Of a stretch of 64,000 nt of DNA, positions 41,678 to 52,330 are shown piece by piece. Source of the DNA: Flaccisagitta enflata. Lineage: Eukaryota > Chaetognatha > Sagittoidea > Aphragmophora. The DNA lies in the NCBI GenBank assembly GCA_965153355.1, contig OZ231127.1, forward strand, positions 85,498,001-85,562,000. The letters run 5' to 3'. The notes under the pieces were generated by a model, which did no database searches, had not been told where the DNA came from, and worked only from the letters and a program-made list of their open reading frames with translations. The stretch's first letter is position 1; the number at the start of each line of letters is the position of its first letter. A program made the position numbers and the translations under genes.

Positions 41678-42395
41678 GTTGTTACCTATTATCTACCTAA
41701 CTTCACCTAAAGAGATTTGAGCTCACTACCAAACGGTTGTGGAGATATTGATGTTCAAAGTTACTTTGTCCAAGGCAAAATCAGCAAAATTGGCATTTTG
41801 GCCATTTTTTGAGCTTCTTGCATAAAATTCATTTCTTCCAGAGACCTCCATTTTGGCTGAAGTTACTTGGGTTTTTTAATATATTCATATTCCAAAATTT
41901 CACACTTGTCAGCCAAGCCGTTTTAGGGATATGATGGTCAAAGTTTTAAAAAACGCCAATTTTTCAACCAAATCTTAAAGAAAAAAAAATAAGCAAAAAT
42001 TTTTCATAAAATGGTTTCAAAGAGGTTCAACTTACAATTGGAATTATCTTATTCACCCAGATTCAAAACCTTGAGGACAACTTTTTTTCAAATTTTTTGG
42101 AAAAATTGTCATTGTAATTTTTGTTGAAAATTGGCGTTTTTTAAAACTTTGGACCATCATATCTGGCAGCTGACTGTGTAATTTGGAGATGCTGATGTGC
42201 CAAACAGTAACTTCAGCCAAAATGGAGGTCTCTGGAAGAAAAAATAAAATTTTTTGCAAGCTCAAAAATGGCAAAAATGCTAATTTTGCTGATTTTGCTC
42301 TGACAAAGTAACTTTGAACATCAATATATCCTTAACCGTTTGTCGCAGTGAGCTCAAATTTTAGGTGAAGTTAGGGTAGATAATAGGTAACAACC
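41678..42395. mobile_element. Fold-back element
   Basis: GTTGTTACCTATTATCTACC ... TTCACCTAAAGAGATTTGAG on the left returns as AATTTTAGGTGAAGTTAGGG ... AATAGGTAACAAC on the right. Internal landmarks (AGAGACCTCCATTTTGGCTG and its inverse) are also paired. The arms are about 300 bp and it has no transposase. Confidence 0.75.
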
Positions 42396-43000
42396 AGAGG
42401 AGGGGCGCAGGGTATGCCACTTGCCGAAAGAATTCAATTTTCTTTTGTTCCTAGTTAATTCATGTCTAACTAAGACAAATCCACCGTCAAAACAATTCTT
42501 TCGGCCTTAGAAGTATTTTTAAGCTTTGGTCAAACATGACTACCTCAAAAACGGCACAAAACCGATGATTTCTGGTCAACAAGCGGCCCTGGAACCAAAT
42601 GCATTTGGTTCTGCGCTGATCATACTCTTGACTACAAGTACCAATTCACGCCAGAAAAAATTCACCCACAAGAATTGTTAACTGGTTATAAAAAACAAAT
42701 TCTTAATTTTAAGTAATTGATCATTGGTTCGAAACTTGTAAGAAGAGTATTCTCGTGTAGATAATGTTGCTGAGTAAGAAACTTATGAGTTGAATCAATC
42801 TTTACAGTTGTCATATCAGAGGATTTAACTTTTCTTTTTCTTCATTCTTTTTTTCATTCCATAAGTTTTTATAAATCGACAACGGGATGAAAGAATTGTG
42901 AAAACCAAGCTCAATGTCTCAATGCACAAGGTACGTTGATCTTAATCAATGGACACCGCAATGCACAATTAGCGTTTTCGTTGGGCTAGCCATGGCTCTT

Positions 43001-43007
<7 letters not shown>

Positions 43008-43086
<79 letters not shown>

Positions 43087-43150
43087 CGTGTGTGCGTGCG
43101 TGCGTGTGCGTGCATGTGCGTGTGCGTGTGTGTGTGTGTTTGTTTTTGTT
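43008..43150. repeat. (TG)n microsatellite with GC-containing variants
   Basis: Pure TG to about 43,078, then TGCG/TGTGCG variants. A family-A head starts directly after it. Confidence 0.95.
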
Positions 43151-43159
43151 TTTTTTTTT

Positions 43160-43535
43160 TTAGTCGCGTGCTACGCGACTACACCCTGCTATGTCGGTCG
43201 GTCGGTCCCCTTTATACTTTTTTGGCGTTTTTAGTTGCGGACACGCAACTCTATAAGAAACTTTGTCCACGCACGACCAAATCCCGTCCGTCCGTCCGTC
43301 CGTCCGTCCGTCCGTCCGTTGGTCAGTCCGTCAGTGAGCACGAGTGAAGACAGCACATTTCCCGCCCCTGCCCACCTGTCCGCAACTGGTGGCCGTGTAT
43401 CCGGCCTTGTTGAGCTTTTTGAGCATACAGCTCCTGCCCAGATGACCTAGTGGCCTTCTCCGGCACTTGACCTTCTCCAGCACTGCTCCTGCCCACCCGC
43501 ACGGGACAAGGGTAGCCGTGTATCCGGCCTTCTCT
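43160..43535. mobile_element. SINE-like family A, two heads and two tails, with a (GTCC)n run
   Basis: Heads AGTCGCGTGCTACGCGACTA (43,162) and AGTTGCGGACACGCAACTCT (43,233). A run of about 9 CCGT/GTCC units at 43,287-43,321. Tails GGCCGTGTATCCGGCCTTGT (43,391) and GTAGCCGTGTATCCGGCCTT (43,512). Confidence 0.65.
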
Positions 43536-44479
43536 CTCTCTCTTATCGTTCATTTTAATTATCAGGAATAGACAGAAATCAATGCAATTGTCGTCGCAAC
43601 AAGAATTTGGAGTTCACTCATGGCGATATTTCAACAAAGAAGCATTTCCGTGTGGAATAAGTATGATCATTCCTCAGTTTGCACTACAGTTTGCATACAG
43701 TTGAACCCGGCTTCAACGGACCCACTTTTAACGGAATTCCGCCTATAACAGATACTAATTCTCGAGCCCTTCAATCAGTTTTCTTTTATTTCTTAGGTTG
43801 CCTCTAATAAAATTCCACCCATAACAGATAAATTTTTTTGTCCCCTGAATTTCGTTTGAGCGGGATTCAACTGTATTTCCAACGAGTAATTTTATGATAA
43901 TCAAATTTCTACTGTGCTAAACATACCCTCATGATTGTCACAGGTTCAGAACGGCTGAAAAGAAAGGAGGTTCAAAAGCTCAAATGATTAAGTGACGTCA
44001 TAGAGTCAGCTGGACTGCTCGAGGCTATTTAAGATGATGAAGGTAAAAAAAAACGGTGCGCCAAATAGGCCAACAATGCGTCCTCTATGAATGAACGTTT
44101 TTTCATGAATGAACATTTTTCAAGAGTGAATATTGTTAATGAATGAATGAATGAATGAATCTAAGAATGAATGAAAGAATGAATGAATGAATGAATGAAT
44201 GAATGAATGAAAGAATGAATGAGAGTACATTGTGACAGCTTTTTTGAAGAAAAAACCGCGGATTTTGCATAACCAACCAACCAACCAACAGATGGACATG
44301 ACCTCTTATAGAGATGCGAGGGTGCATCTAATAATCTAAGTTCTGCACGCACATCTCTAGAAGCCCACCTTAAAGAATTTCAGGCCTGCTTATAGTTGCA
44401 TATTTACCCCCCCCCCCCCCCCCGGCGGGGGGAAAAAGTGAAAGTTATTGGAAGTGGGGGAGGGAAATTTTGGTGTGGG
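43536..44479. other. No gene recognised; (GAAT)n tract
   Basis: (GAAT)n at about 44,137-44,222. A C17-type run near 44,407. The word TTCAACTG/CAGTTGAAC appears inverted at 43,700 and 43,867, with AACGGA/GATAA repeats between. Confidence 0.4.
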
Positions 44480-44622
44480 ATTTTGGTCCGTCAGCCCGTC
44501 AAACTTTACTTTTTTTTTATTTATTTGGCGTTTATGGGCCCCTGCCCAAATGCATGGTTAGCCATTTTTTTACTGCCCCTGCCCACCAGCACGCGACTAA
44601 GGTAGCCGTGTATCCGGCCTTG
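44480..44622. mobile_element. SINE-like repeat family A, tail variant
   Basis: CCCCTGCCCACCAGCACGCG then ACTAAGGTAGCCGTGTATCC and GGCCTTGTT. The GTCCG-type run at the start is short and the hairpin head is missing. Confidence 0.5.
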
Positions 44623-44721
44623 TTTTTTTCGTAGTTTGTTCCTATTTCGTTCATTCATTCATTTTTTGGTTTGGTCGTTTGTTTGTTCATTTGTTTTTCG
44701 CTCGTTTGTTCCTGATTTCTA

Positions 44722-46012
44722 AAGTGCGGCTCAAAAAAAAGGTTTTAGGTCTTTTACATGTTATATTGCAGGTATTTATTGATAAATCTTAAAAATTTCA
44801 TGATAGAATCAAAGAGTTTTAAAAAATTAAGCATATGCTGCCAAGCACAACCATGTTGGTCAAACGGTTTGTTGGGAAAAATGCTAACTTTGGCAAAAAA
44901 AAAATTGAACTGCTTGTTTGTCAGTTTTACATCCAAGCAATGAGAAAAACATAGCAAAATCTATGACCATTTTGAAGCTCTGCAAAAGACCTTTCAAATG
45001 AAACCTTGCTGGATGTCCTAGCTCTATCCGTTTAGAAATGGCGTTAGGATGAAGACATGTGGTAAATGATTTGAAAATTTACTTTATGATTTTCATGGCT
45101 TATCTTTATTCCAATATAAAAGTTAAACACATTGAATTAAAAATTTGTTCTTGGCGCCATTTTGAATAAAATTTGAAGCTCTTCAATTCGCTCACGGATA
45201 AAGAGTAGCTAAGATAATCTTGAGTGTGCATCATTGTCAAAAATGAAAAGACTAAAATTGTTCATTGGAAAAACATGAAATGAGTTTATGGTTCTGGCCC
45301 ACAGTTAAGCAGTTTAGTGCTCGCTTTTGATGGACGTTATGGCATTTAGGTGATGAAACCTCAAAAACACCCTTGCCACATGTTTTTTTTTTATACTGCG
45401 CCATTTTTAGTCGCGTGAACGCGACTCTAGAAGCCGCCATGTCTTAGTCGCGTGAACGCGACTCTAGAAGCCGCCATGTCGGTCGGTCGGTCGGTCGGTA
45501 ACGTAACATTTTTGAAGTAAAGCTTAAATCTTCATTTTAAAGGTACTTTAGTATACATAAGGGTACCTAGGGGTACTTTAGGGTACTTTGGGGTACTTAA
45601 GGTACTTAAGGGCACTTTAGGGTACATTAGGTACTAAAGTTATAAAAGATTGCTTTAAGTGCCAAGGGTACTGTAGAATATAGGAAACTTAATTACTTCT
45701 AGGGTACTTGAGAGTGCTAGGTACTTAAAGAGTGCTTTAATAATCTTTATTACCTTTATAGCTTATTATTACCTTTGTGCTTCATTTACTTTATTACCTT
45801 TATTACCTTTATTACCTTAATTACCCTAATTACCTTTATTACCACATTACTAAGGTTTGTTGACCTTGTTCACTTTCTAGTCAAACTGTGAAGATTCATT
45901 CAAGTATTGTAGTCTGAATTATATATGATAAAGAAAAAATAGTTAAAAGGTTATGTCTTTTGCTATAGAATAGGATTTAATACTACGTAAAACTTTTTTT
46001 TGAGCCGCACTG
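44722..46012. mobile_element. Region bounded by inverted GTGCGGCTCAAAAAAAA ends
   Basis: GTGCGGCTCAAAAAAAAGG at 44,723 and TTTTTTTTGAGCCGCACTGT at 45,990 are inverted. The right end (CAGTGCGGCTC when reversed) next to TA is like a Tc1/mariner terminus. A further solo end lies at about 48,122-48,160. Inside are two tandem family-A heads (45,408-45,480), a GGTACTTTAGG minisatellite (45,540-45,735) and an ATTACCTTT repeat (45,765-45,850). No transposase seen. Confidence 0.5.
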
Positions 46013-47180
46013 TATGTCAACGGCAAGTTGGTCGGGGTAGAATTAGCCATATTTTTAATGATTCAAATTCAACAAAACTACACACTATACATCACTGTAT
46101 AGCTGATGAAGTAACATTTAAGAATCCATAGAAGAATTTTGTTAACTGAGCTCATTTTTCATGCAAATTATGCTTAATCAGACAGATTTTGTAAACAAAA
46201 CAATACAAAATTAAGCATATTGTAGTAAAAAATCAATATGAGATTATTTTCTACCTAATTTATGTTCAAACGCAATAGTGTGAGGATGTTCTATGGAAAA
46301 AATCGAAATTTCATGAATTTTCAAAAAAATCTCTATAAGCACCATTTTTGGTTGGTTGAGCAGTGCATAAAAAAATTTGTTCTACCAAGCTCTTCTTCAT
46401 ACTCGTGATGTTGATACTCTTCAACAACTTGCATGCAAAATTTTAGCCAAATCGGTAAACTCATTCAAAAGTTATGCCACTTTTTCATTTTTTCATCTGT
46501 TAGGTTGGTTGGGCTGGTTGGGCTGAATGGACTCATTTTCAAAAGATCAAATTTTTTTCTCCTGATCTCTATTGGTAAAGTCTGTTTTCCCGCAAAAGAT
46601 CATGGGTGTAGCTCAAAAGGTTCATGAGATATGGGCATTTTTGTTAAATGTACAAACTGCATTTTTTTTCTTCTAAGTTTGCCAAATCTTGACCTCCATT
46701 AAGAAGAAATTAACTACGAGAATCGTTCAATGAGCGTATCAATTCTGTTCACACTTCAGGACTGACAAAATGTAAAATTTCATTGTGACCAAACGTCTGG
46801 CAGTTAAGACTCCAAATTATCAGGGTAGAATCAAAATTTCACGCTCTTTCACATGGTGTGGTCAAACTTCACGTAAAATGTGTCATTTCCACACCATAGT
46901 GGCATATCTTAAGCGTTAGGCATGCGTTAGGAAGAAATTTGGAGGTGTGCGCGAATTGATACACTTCAAGAAAATTTTCTTTCTCTGTAGGATCCTTAAT
47001 AACATGAAAATGGAGGGGAATGTCCCTCAAGTAGTTGTCCATCGAATGGCATAAGAAAAAATGCTTAAAGTTCAAGAAAAAGGAGGTGAAAAAAATAAAT
47101 ATCATGCTATTCAGCCTCGAGAGAAAAAAAGCAAAAAAATCGAGCAGGGGTAAATTTGAATTATATACCAATGCTAGGTA
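46013..47180. other. No gene recognised
   Basis: AT-rich. TTGGTTGGGCTGGTTGGGCT at 46,505 and AAAAGTTATGCCACTTTTTC resemble the satellite in the MCTP intron near 62 kb, in a diverged form. Confidence 0.4.
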
Positions 47181-47184
47181 ACTT

Positions 47185-47600
47185 ATAGCCCGGTTAAAAA
47201 CTGGAATTTTTTTGTGTATTCTGTTAGATTAGTATTTGTCGATTAAAACTCATAAAATCAAAGGTGAATAAATTTCTTGATTAATTCATGAGCAATGTTT
47301 GGCTGTCAAAAAAAATAAACTTGTGAAATCAAAGTGCATGAAAACATCAATATTGAGTGTTCTAACCCAGACCATTGGATTCGGCAGAAAATTTTACCTA
47401 TCCTAGACTACAAGAACAGCTCAGTCAGACAATTATTTCAGATTTAATGGCCATTTAAAGTTTTTAAGGACAATTGTCCTAAATTATTTTGAGACAATTG
47501 TCCTTAAAAACTTTAAATGGCTGTAAAATCTAAAATAATTATCTGACTGAGCTATTGTATGGTCTGAATAGGTAAAATTTTACATAAAATTCAATAATTA
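47185..47600. mobile_element. Truncated copy of the 60.4-kb fold-back transposon
   Basis: Shares AGCCCGGTTAAAAACTGGA, TTTGGCTGTCAAAAAAAAT, GTGTTCTAACCCAGACCATT and the paired centre AAGGACAATTGTCC. The distal part of the right arm is missing. Confidence 0.7.
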
Positions 47601-48171
47601 CAGATTAAACTTACTGATAATATTAAATACTTTGGTCACGGTGTACAGCAGCAAATATGTTCAAAAGTAAATATCTTTTAAATGAGATTATGTCTAAAAA
47701 TAAAGTTTGGGAAATGAAATTAAAGTGAAAATAATCCTCAGTTTCTCCAGTTGCTCAGGCTCTGTACAATTTTGTGTAACTCAGTTGCTTACTAAGTTGA
47801 TTTTTGTGTATCCTGTGGGACTAGTACTAGTTGATTAAAACTCATAAAATCATGGGGGAAGACATTTCTTGATTGTTTTTGCTTGCTGTTTTCTACTGGA
47901 GACAGAATGGAGACAAGCTAAAAAAAGCCCTTTGACCAAATTTTTAGACCCCCTAGGGAGTAGGGAGGGTCACAATAAATGGTTTGAAATTGTGCATCGG
48001 GTAGATATGAATGTCTTTGAACCATTTAATCCGCATCTTATGATGTATCGGAAGCTTGTGCTAACGTAGATTGGTAGTAAGTCCGGCCCTCCTGCTTGCT
48101 GTGGAACTGTGACATTTGCCTACTACGTAAAACTTTTTTTTGAGCCGCACTGTATGTCATTTTCTTTTCCT

Positions 48172-48325
48172 TTTTAGTCGTGGACACGTGACTCTACACC
48201 TTGCTATGTCGGTTGGTCCGTCGGTCTCTCTGTCAATTCGTAACATTTTTGAACTGAGAACGGTGTTTGCATTACTGCCCCTGCCCAACCATCCGCGACT
48301 ATCTTGCCGTGTATCCAGCCTTGGT

Positions 48326-48328
<3 letters not shown>
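48172..48328. mobile_element. SINE-like repeat family A, full copy
   Basis: Head AGTCGTGGACACGTGACTCT, then TATGTCGGTTGGTCCGTCGG, core CTGCCCCTGCCCAACCATCC, tail GCCGTGTATCCAGCCTTGG. It is followed immediately by a (GA)n tract. Confidence 0.65.

Positions 48329-48331
<3 letters not shown>

Positions 48332-48406
<75 letters not shown>
48332..48406. repeat. (GA)n microsatellite
   Basis: About 37 uninterrupted units. Confidence 0.95.
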
Positions 48407-48411
<5 letters not shown>

Positions 48412-48517
48412 GGCGCGTTTTCAGTCACAGACAATCATGTTTTTAGGTGCGCCATAGCACTTCTATATGAGGCTCTGTCCATTGGTTGGTTGGGTGGTCG
48501 GTTGGCCCGTCACGCAT

Positions 48518-48762
48518 GCACCTTGATCTGGGGGCTGAGAAAAACCCGAGATGAATCTAGCATGTTTTGGTAGCTTAATTTACATGAAAAGCATACTTCT
48601 GGTTGACCCAGTGAGATGAAATTTTAAATGAAGCTCTGCAAAACCATCGGCTTTCATCATGTAAAGTTTCATCTCACTGGGGCAACTAGAAGTATGCTTT
48701 TCATGTAATTTGAGCTATCAAGATTCATCTCGGGTTTTTCTCAGCCCCCAGATCAAGGTGGC
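48518..48762. mobile_element. Short palindromic element (MITE-like)
   Basis: GCACCTTGATCTGGGGGCTG ... AACCCGAGATGAATCT on the left and AGATTCATCTCGGGTTTTTC ... CCCCCAGATCAAGGTGGC on the right. The arms of about 100 bp also share GCATACTTCTGGTTG and its inverse. It sits within the GGTGCGCCATAGCACTTCT-headed repeat that starts at 48,441. Confidence 0.75.
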
Positions 48763-49082
48763 ATGTGTGAACAAATCACGAAAAATATTTAAAATCTCCC
48801 TAAAACTCATTTCAATCATCAATCATGCTACTCGTCATTTCCTTCATTATCATATTCAGCTACAGTTAGCTTTCATAGAGCCTCTCCATCAGTCTGTTGG
48901 TCGGTTCGTTGCTCTAGAGCAAAAAATCGTAGAAAATGTTTAATGTCTCATACAAACTTATCTCGTTCATTATTCATGTTACTCGTCAATTCATTCATTA
49001 TCATATTCATCTACAGTTAGGTCAATAGAGCTTGGGATGGGTCTTATAGAACTAGGGATAGGTCTAAGAATTAATAACGCCA

Positions 49083-49345
49083 GGCGCACTGTCTTGGCCC
49101 GTGTTTCCGGCCCGTGTTGCCGGCCTTGTTAACGGGCCACTCGGTCGCTCTTGCTATGTTCATTTGCTCGTGCCGCTCACACAGCTCACACCGTGAGGAA
49201 AAAAGTCGAGACCGACTGGGAAACTGACAGATGGAAAAGAATACGTTTACGCAATTTTTGGACACAGTCGACTGGGTGGGAGGGCGGGAGCAAAAGCGAC
49301 AGATAGAGTCATGGACCAACATAGCGAGATGTAGAGTCTCAACTA
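49083..49345. mobile_element. Family-A fragments, both orientations
   Basis: A tail (GTGTTGCCGGCCTTGTT) at about 49,115-49,131. A reversed, diverged core and head (GGGTGGGAGGGCGGGAGCAA ... GAGATGTAGAGTC) to 49,341. Confidence 0.4.
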
Positions 49346-49964
49346 AAAATCCTTAAATGTTCATATAGCAAGGGTTACAGAAATCCGCCTCAAACATTAA
49401 TAAAACTTTAGTCTCTTCCTGTTAATTTCTTTTCAATTTCTCTGTTGGCAGTAGTAGAAATCCGCCTAAAATGGATGAAATTTGTTGGTCCCTAGAATCA
49501 AGGGCCTTGACATCCATTAGTGCGGGGTTCAACTGTAGTGCAAACTATTTCACCATTATTTTGTCTTAATATCCGTTGATGATAGTATTTTGGCTCACAA
49601 AAATTGAGTTAAAGCCTTTGGATTTTCTTAGGTGACATCATGCAGCTGGATGTTGATGCTATCATCAATGTAGCAATCAGTTTCCATGTGCCATTCATGT
49701 CCAATGCAAACCAAGATTGACTGCTGGTCAATCATAGCTGTTACACATCCTCAGATCCCCAAGAATCAAATATCCATTTTTTCTGACTATAATTTTTACT
49801 AAGACATGGATACAAAAAAAAACAAAAACAAAATTCTTCTACAAATGTTTTCAACATATCACTTTTAAACAAAAAAAAAAATTTTAGCGTTTTTAGAAAT
49901 TATTGTGCAATCCATCCCTCCTCTCAGCCAGCCGCTAAATGCGCCATTTTACAGGCTAATGAGA

Positions 49965-50830
49965 TTTTTTAGATATCTTGGTAAAAGTAAAAAAAGCCAA
50001 AAAATGGCAAAATATCGTTTTTTTTTCAGTATTTTTTGTCCTAATTTGTTTATGCAGCATAATAACTCTTAGAAAATCTTAGAAATGTGTTGCAATGGCT
50101 AGAACATACATGTTTTTACACTTAGCAAAAAGTTTTTTTAGCTATCTTGAAAATAAGCGCATAAAAAAAGCCAAAAAATGGCAAAATATCCCTTTTTCAG
50201 TATTCTAAAGTCCTAATTCGTTGGTGCAGCATAAAAACTCTTAAAAAATCTAAGAAATGTGTGGCATAGCTTTTTTATAGATTTTTCAGGAGTTATTATG
50301 CTGCATGAATGAATAAAAACTTAAAATTACTAAAAAAAGTGATATTTTACCGTTTCTTGGGTCTATTTTTATGCTCTTATCTTTGTTATATCCTTAAAAA
50401 ACTTTTTGATAAGGGTAAAAACATGTATATACTAGCTATTGCTATATATCTTAAAGATTTTCTTAGAGTTTTTATGCTGCATGAAAGAATTAGGACTTAA
50501 AAATACTGAAAAAAAAGATATTTTGCCGTTTTTTAGCTTTTTTTATGCGCTTATCTTCAAGATATCCCAAAAAACTTTTTGCTAAGGGTAAAAACATGTA
50601 TATTCTAGCTATTGCAACACATTTCTAAGATTTTCCAAGAGTTATTATGCTGCATGAACAAATTAGGACAAAAAATACTGAAAAAAACAATATTTTGCCA
50701 TTTTTTGGTTTTTTTTATGCTCTTATCTTCATGATATCCCAAAAAACTTTTTGCTAATGGTAAAAACATATGTATTCTAGCTATTGCCACCTATTTCCAG
50801 TATTTTTAAAAATTTTCAAAGCTGTATGAA
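49965..50830. mobile_element. Nested palindrome of ~165-180-bp repeats
   Basis: Two direct units (AGCCAAAAAATGGCAAAATA, CTAATTTGTTTATGCAGCAT; near 49,990 and 50,165) face three inverted ones (ATGCTGCATGAA, ATTTTGCCGTTTTTTAGC; near 50,300, 50,480 and 50,650). The turning point is near 50,290. Confidence 0.65.
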
Positions 50831-51515
50831 GAATTTTAGGCCCAAAAAGTCTTAAAAAACACTTTTTACCCTAAAGTGACATCAATGGCATTTGAAGAAT
50901 TTTTTTCTTTTTCTTTTTTTAGTAGTCCACATGTTCCTGAAGACAAATGACACAGTCAGAAAAATGAATATTTCGATTCTCTTTGGGGGGGTATCCAGAG
51001 ATGTGTGACCTATTATATCCAGTCCGCCTATAACGAGTGCCGAGAGAAAGTCCCTACGACGGCAAGTCCCCCAGAAAAACAGCGAGCGCTTCAGCCTACT
51101 TTAACTTCAATATGACGTCAAAAATCCCCTAACTAACAATTTCTTTGGTCAAGTAATCACTATCTACACATAATAAGCTAATGTACACCTTAACATATAC
51201 TCGAGAAGGCGATTTAATACACAATTGGTACGAAAAATGCAGTAAAACAGTGGCATTTTCGCGAGAAACCATTGACAATTTTTCCCATGATTCTACACAT
51301 CGTAACATTTTTTCTGACAATCAATACAATTTTGTCACTACCCAAGCTGTTCCCATTCTCCATCGGGGTCCCAACAAGATATCAAAGCAATGTTGGGGCC
51401 GGATTCTCATTATTTTAATCAGGGGAGAGTTCTAAAGCTATGTACGTTAAGTGACAAAGACAATTTGCATAATCAGGGAAAAATCAGAAAAAAGTGGTAT
51501 TTTGTTTGTAAAAAT
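50831..51515. other. No gene recognised
   Basis: An 84-codon frame (51,181-51,435) has no recognisable domain. Confidence 0.35.
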
Positions 51516-51519
51516 CATA

Positions 51520-52020
51520 GCATCTAAGGCCACCCCTCACCCCCATGGCCACCCCCCACCCCTATGGCCACCCCCCACCCTTATGGCCACCCCTATCCCT
51601 ATGGCCACCCCCACCCCTATGGCCACCCCCACTATACTATCGGTAATATGTATTCTATTATAGGCAATATATACTTTTCCATTGGTAAAGTGTACTTTAC
51701 TATCGGTAAAGTTTACTTTACCATTGGCAAAGTGTACTTTACCATTGGCAAAGTGTACTTTACCATTGGCAAAGTGTACTGTGTAAATTCAAAATGGTTT
51801 AAAATATATATAAGGCATTTAGCAAGTTTAACAACAGGGGTTAAGGACTGCTGAATTTAGGCAAAGAACCGGGGCTATTTAGGAGGTGCTGGGCTGGGTT
51901 GAATTTAGGGTTTAGGATTGGGTTGAGTTTAGGGTTAGGGATTGGGTTGAGTTTAGGGTTAGGGGCTGGGTTGAGTTTAAAGATAGGGGCTGGGTTGAGT
52001 TTAGGGTTAAGGACTAGGGG
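51520..52020. repeat. Composite minisatellite block, inverted copy
   Basis: GGCCACCCCCACCCCTAT units (51,530-51,630), then a 21-bp array ACTTTACCATTGGCAAAGTGT-type (51,665-51,785). A GGGTTGAGTTTAGGGTTAGG array follows (51,890-52,020). Relative to 56.0-57.5 kb the first two parts are reverse-complemented. Confidence 0.75.
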
Positions 52021-52029
52021 TAAAGACGT

Positions 52030-52265
52030 TATATTGGTGTCTCCAGACGGGTGGCCTATGTAATTCACTTAGGGTGGGAGGGGTGGGATGGGTGTCCAAA
52101 ATTGGAAGGGTGGAATAAAATTCGGATGGGTGGACACGGGTGGACAAATTCAGGCAGGGGTGGATGGGCGGGAAGAAGGGTGGACGGGTGACTTTAGGGA
52201 AGAAGGGTGGGCGCAGGGGTGGATAAGGCCTGAATGGGTGGACGGGTGGATAAGAACGAGTGGAT
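52030..52265. repeat. GGGTGGA-rich minisatellite
   Basis: Degenerate GGATGGGTGGAC and GGGTGGACGGGTGG words. Confidence 0.6.
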
Positions 52266-52330
52266 CGCGCAGCTAATCTCAACGAAGATGCTCCTTTGTT
52301 TCTGTTTTTGTCATGTCGTTTCTCTTTCAG

